From: Aspidiotus rigidus
Lineage: Eukaryota; Arthropoda; Insecta; Hemiptera; Diaspididae
Direction of reading: 5' to 3'
NCBI GenBank assembly: GCA_035079385.1
Contig: JAVHKY010000029.1
Coordinates: forward strand, 2,294,001-2,358,000
Length of the DNA stretch: 64,000 nucleotides
Below, one piece after another: positions 57,030 to 64,000 of this stretch (its first letter is position 1; each line of letters starts with the position of its first letter). The notes under the pieces are model-generated. The model saw nothing but the letters and a program-made list of their open reading frames with translations, made no database searches and was not told the origin of the DNA. A program made the translations under genes and the position numbers.

Positions 57030-57380
57030 TCTGTATTTATTATTTCCTGGATAGAGTAGAATCGTAAATTTGGACGGCGATTTCTTGATAAGAACAGCCA
57101 ACAGAAATCACTACTACATACGCGAGTTTAGAGAGAGTTATAATATAACGAACATAAATGATTTTATCGGTGGTTACTGGATCAATTATCTAATCTTACG
57201 AACTCATATCGAAGATTGCTCCTAATAAGCGATACATTCACGATTTCGCAAAAATAAATGTAGCGTGTTTTGCTGATAAAGTCTTCACAGTAAGCTGAGT
57301 ACGCACTCTTTTAAAACTTACAGTTTAGTTCCATACAAGGAGTAAACCGAAAATGAGTTAAGGATTCCATTGGACTGAAG
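57030..57380. other. Upstream region of the secreted-protein gene
   Basis: No other gene recognised. On the minus strand this is the 5' flank. I see no clear TATA box at the expected spacing. Confidence 0.4.
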
Positions 57381-57513
57381 CAGAGGTTCCCAAATTTTTT
57401 GAACGGACGGACCACTCTAACAAAAATTACAAGTTCTACGCACCGTTTCCTCATGAGACACTATTGTAAAGTTATCTTGTATGAATTTGCGAACCACCGG
57501 TTGAAGACCACTG
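57381..57513. mobile_element. 133-bp hAT-type MITE
   Basis: The left end CAGAGGTTCCCAAATTTTTT and the right end GAACCACCGGTTGAAGACCA followed by CTG are inverted and of the CAGNGGTTCCCAA type common to hAT elements. GGACCACTC and CGAACCACC inside strengthen the likeness. No 8-bp duplication is visible. Confidence 0.65.
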
Positions 57514-57839
57514 ATTTGTTTTTTCTTTCTGAAGATGGGAGATTGACCCACGGCTCCAGAAGATACCCAGTCTATGACGTCATCAGATAGACTGGATCTT
57601 TTAGTCTAGCTTCTGGTGTAATTTCTACAGGTTTAACTGGCTGATGGGTACCCTTACTCTGTTTGTTCGCCATCCAAGCACCGTGCCTCTCTGAAAATAG
57701 CCTATATTATACTCTTGTTTTTCCTACCCCAACTCCCAGAATGAGCCAAGTACATTGTATGTTGGGCCTATCACAATGAAGGCTGAGGATACAAGTCTAA
57801 AAGTCGTTGCGGTCTTGTAATGTTCTGCAGGGAGACTTG
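57514..57839. other. Diverged repeat sequence
   Basis: CTATGACGTCATCAGATAGA followed by CTGGATCTTTTAGTC relates to the repeats at 52.4-53.3 kb. No gene. Confidence 0.4.
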
Positions 57840-59110
57840 TCAAGTGTGTTGGTGGCTACTAACGCGGATCTTCTTCGTCCTCTGATTGGTCTTCCTTGAA
57901 TGCTTCCTGCACCGCGAACATAAATATAGGCTACCATTTTGACAGATATTGTGGGCTAAATACATTTTCTTTCGGTGTTTCCCTAAAGAGGGTAAGTTAA
58001 CACGTTTGACTTTCCTCGTAGAAGGAGTATTGCTCCGAAGGAGAGAAGTGGTAGAGTTTAAAGCTTTAGAAATGAGTTTTTTCCGGACCATAAGATCGAC
58101 ATGAAGTTCCAAGCCAGAAATCCTGAGTGGAATGAAGGATAGAAACGAGACGGTGGATGAAGCTGCAAGCTTATGGGATGGAGGACAGAAATACCCATGC
58201 CGGTATTTTTTCGGAAAATCCCAATTATGCACGCCAACAACAATGATGATAGAAAGGTGAAGAAAATTCATTGAAGCTTCCCCCATCTCGGTAGTGAAAT
58301 CAATGGTGGGATACCGACTGTTAAGGAAGGTGAGAAAAGAGTGAAGGTCGGAAACGAAGTCATTACAGGGGCTTAGTCCACATGCCGGTGCCAATAAACA
58401 ATGTAGGGAATGAGGAGAAAACCAGTATCAAAGACTTAGTTCTCAAAATGTTTGAGAAAGATCTTGGAAACCAAAGATTCGAGGGGAAACCGATAGGGAC
58501 ACCGATATTAGGAGGAACTCCGGTATCACCCACTTTCACGAAGCGATTCTGACATTTCACGAAAGCTTCTTTTCATGAATAGACTATCACGAAAATTTTT
58601 CCTCGAAAAAGGTCATGTCAGCAATTTTGCTCAATGATGAGAAAAAACTTCGCACCCGTACAGATATTTTGGTGACTTTATGATGAACGCAATTTCCATG
58701 AACGATCAGCAGGAAGGAGCGGGAGGGATGCGGAAACACACTCTTAATATCAAAGGGGACAAGAATAGAACCATCAGGAGGGAGCATACCCTTTATCCTC
58801 TCTACTAATTCAGGAGAATTCTCCTTCACTGAAGTTATACCCGAAAGGGTCGATTACGGTGTTGGAGGAAACAATATTAAATGCATACGCAACCCGCATC
58901 TATTCCATGATGGATGACGGGCGGTGCTGCACATCACAAGCGATTATTATTGAAAAATTCAGGAGAATTATCAACAGCAAACTGGGACTGATAACTCACC
59001 AACGACTTGAACATTGATAAAGGAATTTAGAAAGCTTATAAGTCGGAGAAGGAACAAATGACACCGCTGGCCTAATAGGAATTCAGGAAAGCCGTGAAGC
59101 CAAGGAGGCA
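57840..59110 (-). pseudogene. Penelope-like element RT relic
   Basis: On the minus strand, from high to low coordinate: FLNSFIN (about 59025), KENSPELVERIKGMLPPDGS and ILVPFDIKSVFPHP (about 58829-58730, first catalytic Asp), FVKVGDTGVPPNIGVPIGFP (about 58540-58480), then DLHSFLTFLNSRYPTIDFTT and MNFLHLSII (about 58350-58240), PKKYRHGYFCPPSHKLAASS and a C-terminal VNLPSLGKHRKKMYLA (about 58000). This is the usual order of a Penelope RT. The catalytic box that should lie between the third and fourth blocks (usual RYVDD) is not recognisable, and at least two frame changes exist. No GIY-YIG domain follows. The segment near 58935-58975 repeats part of 58805-58835 in diverged form, suggesting an internal duplication. 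Dead copy. Confidence 0.82.
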
Positions 59111-59454
59111 CAGGGTTAGGGATGAGAATGAATTTAGGATTTTTCATCTAGGATGTGCATCTGCTAGCATTCGATCTAATACCATGGATATAACTGAAAA
59201 TAAAACTAAAACAAGAATTCATACTGCTGACACTGCATCTACTGCTCTCCAAAAAGTATCACTGTGGAATTACATTTGTCAGTCTTAACGGATCGTCTTT
59301 TGCAAATTTTCGGGCAAAGTACGAGTATGAAGTTTCATTAAATCAGGAGAACGAGTGTGCACGAGTTGGTTACACAAAATAGAAATGGTGTCACTGGAGC
59401 CAACTTTGATGGAAAGATCGGCGCGGCGTTTAGGTTGGTGGTGGGATCCGACCA
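59111..59454. other. Unrecognised stretch next to the Penelope relic
   Basis: A minus-strand frame (59285-59509) contains ISILCNQLVHTRSPDLMKLH but no recognised domain. It may be the eroded N-terminal part of the Penelope element. Confidence 0.35.
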
Positions 59455-60107
59455 GTTCACCGAAAGATTTTTCACCGAGTAAGTCTTTTTGAAGGAATGT
59501 ACAGGTCACCGAAAGGAAAGGTCACCTGTCAGGTTTTTTTTTCACCTTCAGGAAAGTTCATCTTCCTTTTTTGAGTTCACCGACCCCGACGACGAAATTC
59601 ACCTTTTTCAATCAGCTGTTCGACTTTTATTTGATGCTTTGATATAACAAATTTTATTTATAAAATTATTTAAAATAATTTAATAAAGAAAATTTATTTA
59701 ATTAGAATATTATTAATATTTATAAATCAGAATAATTAATTATATTTTATTATTTATAATTATAGTTTTTAATTTATTAAATCAATTTATTCATTTAAAA
59801 TTTTGTTTAAAAATGTCAATAAATTATTTTTTTTTCAAAATTAAATTTAATTAAAATATAAAAATAAATAATACTTGAAAATATAAAAAATAATATAAAA
59901 TTGATAAATTAATTTTTTGTTATTATTCAACTTAAATTAAACTGATTAATCAACTTCATTAATCAAATTATAATCGAGTTTTGTCGGTGAAATTTTGTCA
60001 CGGTGAACTTACCATGTGTTCTATCAGGTGATTTATCTGTAGGTGAACCTTCTGTAGGTGAATCTTAATAGGTGAATTTTTTTAGGTGAAAAATCTTTCG
60101 GTGAAAC
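59455..60107. mobile_element. 653-bp TIR element with inward CACC/GGTG clusters
   Basis: Terminal inverted repeats are GTTCACCGAAAGATTTTTCA at the left and the complement of GTTTCACCGAAAGATTTTTC at the right. Seven TCACC words lie in the left 150 bp and eight GGTGA words in the right 130 bp, all facing inwards like subterminal transposase-binding sites. The middle (about 59635-59965) is extremely AT-rich and matches part of 38275-39112. No transposase. The right border may extend to TAGGGTG (60113), into which a hAT MITE has inserted. Confidence 0.75.
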
Positions 60108-60116
60108 ACCCTAATC

Positions 60117-60313
60117 CAGGCCTGGGCAACCTCCGGCCCGCGTGATTTCGAAAATGGCCCGCGAAGAAATTTCAAAAAATACACAAAATTCTTATTATTT
60201 GTAATCACAGCGCACAAGTAACACTGTTATGGAAAAATAATTATTGTACGGCCCGCTTAATAATTTTGAAACGCTCATGTGACCCTTGACTCGAATAAGG
60301 TTGTCCAAGCCTG
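60117..60313. mobile_element. 197-bp hAT-type MITE with 8-bp target duplication
   Basis: The ends are inverted, CAGGCCTGGGCAACCTCCGG at the left and the complement of CAGGCTTGGACAACCTTAT at the right. A perfect 8-bp duplication CCCTAATC lies at 60109-60116 and 60314-60321. CAGGCNTGGGCAAC...GGCCCGC ends and an 8-bp duplication are diagnostic of hAT. It inserted into the terminus of the element at 59455-60107. No coding content. Confidence 0.92.
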
Positions 60314-60321
60314 CCCTAATC

Positions 60322-62578
60322 CCGTTGGTGGTATAGCCTGTGCTTCATCAGTTCTAATCTGGCCGACTCGCTTTAACGCGTCACTGCCTCTAGAGCCCGA
60401 ATCCTTTCGGGTAATGATTGTATTGAAGAATGTGAATAAGAAATTCCTCGCGTCAATATTATTTTCCATTCTCTACAAAAATATCGCGTGTGATGTCATT
60501 TGATCGAAGGCGGTATCACGTTCTTGGGTTATTGCGGGACGAAATAAAAAGTGTATAGCAAATACTATAAACGATAATACCGGAAACTCTCGTCAATTTC
60601 GTGGTCACAAGCGACTAGCGATGAGGGATGGAACTTACTAGTGATGTGACTCTGAATTCGTCTATATTGTTCGCGTGCAGTGATGCTTCATCAACAACCC
60701 AAACAACCTGACCATTGCTATGACCCCACATCATCATCCCACACCGTTACGTAGAATTACATCACATGGCTGAAAGCGCTAATGTATTTAGATAGGAGTT
60801 TCCGGTATTACTGCGTATAGAGGATGAGAAGGTGTGACATACTTCAGACTGCAGAGGGCATCAGTAGTGGTCTTTTCAGGTGAATATTTAAAAAAAAAAC
60901 TAGAAATGAATTTTTTCGTCCAATCTTCGACTGAAGATTCTAAACTGAGGTCAAAATTATGGACAAGAAAATACGCTCGCATAACGTGATAAAGGTGCAA
61001 ATTCGAAATTCGCTCTCACGCTAAGAAGAGCATTTCACAAAAACAAACTTTTGATACCTATGTAAGGTACAGTTGCCGGTTTATACCTAACAGGAATACG
61101 TATATAGGTACGAAAATTTATTCGTACCGCTTGATTTTTTGAAATTTCCATGTACAAAAATAAATAACGTAAAATCATACGTTCTCATATTCATCATTTT
61201 TGAAAAACGATTGTACACACACCTACTAAAGGTAGGAGCATGCGTACGTTGTCTAGGCTGAGAGAACACATCCAGGCGGATATTATTTTTTGGTAACTAA
61301 GCATGTTTATCAATTAGCATCGCCGCAGTACATCGCATAGTCAAACGAAGCCGCCGAGAGTAGATCGTTTCATCTTTATCTTACAATTACATCGCAAACT
61401 TTTCCGTTGTTTTTTTTTATGATTTCCTCCTTCTTTCTTGGTGCGCTAGAGATGTCGCTCTCTGCAGACGAAAGGAGAGTATAAAATTTCGTATATCTCG
61501 AGTGGATGAAAACGGAAAAGACGGTCGGTAAAAACGAATTATATTTTTGAAGAAAAAACGAATTACTTACATCGTATGTACGATATAATAAAAATGTAAA
61601 AGTACCATAATTCATTTAAATTATTGCAACGTTATGTTCACTGGACAGTCGAGTCGTATAGTTCCATTCAAAATTTGATATCAATCTTGTCCGCGACTGA
61701 ATAATGAACGAAGTCTCCGCGAGACTGGACAATCAAGCAAGCGATATTAGGTCGCGCGCGATGACGTGATAAATGATAGCGAACCAAACGATCGACCTTT
61801 ATTTTTTAAACCAACAATCAATCCGCTCTAATAGTTCTACGAGCTCAATATTTTGTAATTGAGATGGCGTTCGAATCCGCAATCATAGTTCTATGAATTT
61901 TCAATAACTACGACTCTGCCATTTCGCAGCAAACATAAATTACCGGGTATCCAAGTTTTTTTTTTTTTTTTTTTTTAATTTCAATTTCAACCCATTATGT
62001 ACAATATATACCATCAGGAACTTACTTAATCATAGGCGTTAAAGACAACGAATGAATTATAAAGCATAATTTACAAATTACTCGTAATCGCCGCAGGTCT
62101 CGGCAGCAATCAAACGCGCCGGAATCGGTCTCTTGTTTGTTTGAATATTTCTTCGGGTCACCAAACACACGAGTCAAACGTCAGATGATCACGCCGTATC
62201 TCGAATATTTATAGTAGTAACGTATGTGCTTGCAAAATTATGTCCGAAGTACGACAGGGGGGTCAGGAAAGTCACGTTAGCCATGTTTGTGTCATTACAG
62301 GATGTAGACGGTGGTGTAACATTCAGGTGAATTATGTTCTACTCCAAAAATATCCCAAATACTTGAAACATCTTGTCGATGATTCCTCGCAATTGCCGAA
62401 GCCGATGAGAGTAGTGTAGTTGCTGTCTGTAGTACGAGTACGTTGTTCTAAGTTTTGTTTTTTTATTAAATCTTTACATTTTTCGAATAATTATGATTCT
62501 TCACATACTTTTTATGATAGAAGAATATTATGTGTCGGCCCTTCGAGGTACTCCACCTACACGTTAGCGTCAACTTAC
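60322..62578. other. Unrecognised AT-rich stretch
   Basis: About 2.2 kb of unique-looking sequence without a recognised gene. A poly(T) tract lies at 61957-61978. A good donor-type GTAAGT on the minus strand at 62578-62573 belongs to the candidate exon that follows. Confidence 0.45.
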
Positions 62579-62793
62579 TGCTGGTAATTTTCAGCAATGC
62601 CGCCGATTCGCGACTGCAACTCGACCCACTGGCGTTTTAGTGCCAATTTTACTCTTTTGCCTAGGCTGAGCTCAGCGATTGCTGCTTCCGAGTCCGCCTG
62701 CTGTTTTTGAATTTCGGTTAAGGCGTTAGTCCCAGTATAGCCGCCCATCCCTACGGCGGGATTTGAGGACTGCGGTCCGTTCCCTAACAATGG
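62579..62793 (-). CDS. Candidate exon of unknown protein
   Basis: On the minus strand an acceptor-like TGTATCCCTACGGTGTCAG is followed by 71 open codons and then CCAGCA|GTAAGTTG, a perfect donor consensus. The frame reads PLLGNGPQSSNPAVGMGGYT, then ALTEIQKQQADSEAAIAELS and LALKRQWVELQSRIGGIAEN. Composition and third-position GC look protein-coding, and the second half is a probable helix. If unspliced, the frame ends at TAA directly after YQQ. No family is recognised. It may be a host exon or the edge of a mobile-element ORF. Confidence 0.4.
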
Positions 62794-62799
62794 CTGACA

Positions 62800-63633
<834 letters not shown>

Positions 63634-63780
63634 ATTATAGATTGATGTGTTATGACCCTATTCTTTTAGATACTCACGGCGCAGTTTGCGACGCCGGGGA
63701 GGGGGTTTGGCTAACCCCAGAAAGTCCCACCAACCACCACCTTTCTCCTCCAAATAGGGTAACACACTTTAGCCAATATA

Positions 63781-63985
63781 AGGAAGTGCCGATTATACAC
63801 TCGGCTGTCCTGACGTCAAGTACAGCGTGATGGCAACCAAGCACGCTGACTTAAAATGCTGGCACAATGATACTCAGATCGAGGAAGCACCGAGAATGCA
63901 CTCGGCCGTCTAAGCTTTCAGTACAGTGTGATGGCAACCAAACACACTGACCTACTACAATGCTTCCACAGCAATACTAATGCAA
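63781..63985. repeat. Tandem duplication, period 101 bp
   Basis: Two copies share AGGAAG, CACTCGGC, AGTACAGYGTGATGGCAACC and AACACACTGAC-type words, with about 75-80 percent identity. The second copy runs towards the end of the window, so the array may continue. Confidence 0.85.
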
Positions 63986-64000
63986 TTAGCTGGTCGCGCA

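Overview
This is eukaryotic nuclear DNA, almost certainly from an insect. It has spliced exons with GT...AG borders, a recognisable dysfusion/NPAS4-type PAS exon, TTAGG-type telomere-like repeats, long CT, GAA and ATT microsatellites, and many decayed transposable elements of the kinds common in arthropods (Penelope-like elements, R1/Jockey-group LINEs, pogo, hAT, Polinton). No bacterial gene organisation, rRNA, convincing tRNA or CRISPR array is present. Most of the window is intron or intergenic DNA packed with repeats.

Host genes. A 90-bp exon at 42138-42227 (+) encodes 30 residues of a PAS-A domain with the dysfusion/NPAS4 signature (HGKLLYISD and EYLGHSM). A second possible exon on the same strand, 4712-4776, has strong splice signals and could be an upstream exon of the same gene. 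I found no bHLH exon. A complete three-exon gene can be modelled on the minus strand at 55583-57029: a signal peptide exon, a glycosylation-rich middle exon and a terminal exon, all phase-compatible, giving about 307 residues of a secreted protein whose family I do not recognise. Weaker candidates are a small ORF just behind a TATA box (53883-54106, +) and possible minus-strand exons at 62579-62793 and 54496-54612.

Retroelements. 6.4-8.3 kb is a pile-up of a LINE reverse transcriptase, a Penelope-like RT, a Penelope-like GIY-YIG fragment and a 140-bp MITE. Other Penelope RT relics lie at 15.4-15.7 and 57.8-59.1 kb. An R1/LOA-like LINE runs on the minus strand at 22.0-24.9 kb and is split by an 844-bp inverted-repeat element with a perfect 8-bp target duplication. 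LINE RNase H domains lie at 34.4-35.4 (+) and 44.5-45.9 kb (-, with its poly(A) tail). A Polinton/Maverick relic with its adenovirus-like cysteine protease lies at 31.8-33.4 kb (+), and that protease is itself interrupted by an 815-bp inverted-repeat element.

DNA elements and satellites. There is a pogo relic with TA duplication (13.6-14.1 kb), hAT-type MITEs (57.4, 60.1 and probably 50.7-51.8 kb), a near-perfect 385-bp palindrome (39.9-40.3 kb), and an element with inward-facing CACC/GGTG clusters at both ends (59.5-60.1 kb). A 45-bp repeat recurs at 14.4-15.4, 33.4-33.7, 39.3-40.4 and 42.8 kb. In several places it lies inside elements that end in near-palindromes such as AACAGGGAACCTGTT or CAGCGGGGAACCCGCT, which suggests a family of non-autonomous transposons with an internal minisatellite. 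A 153-bp satellite lies at 27.2-27.9 kb.
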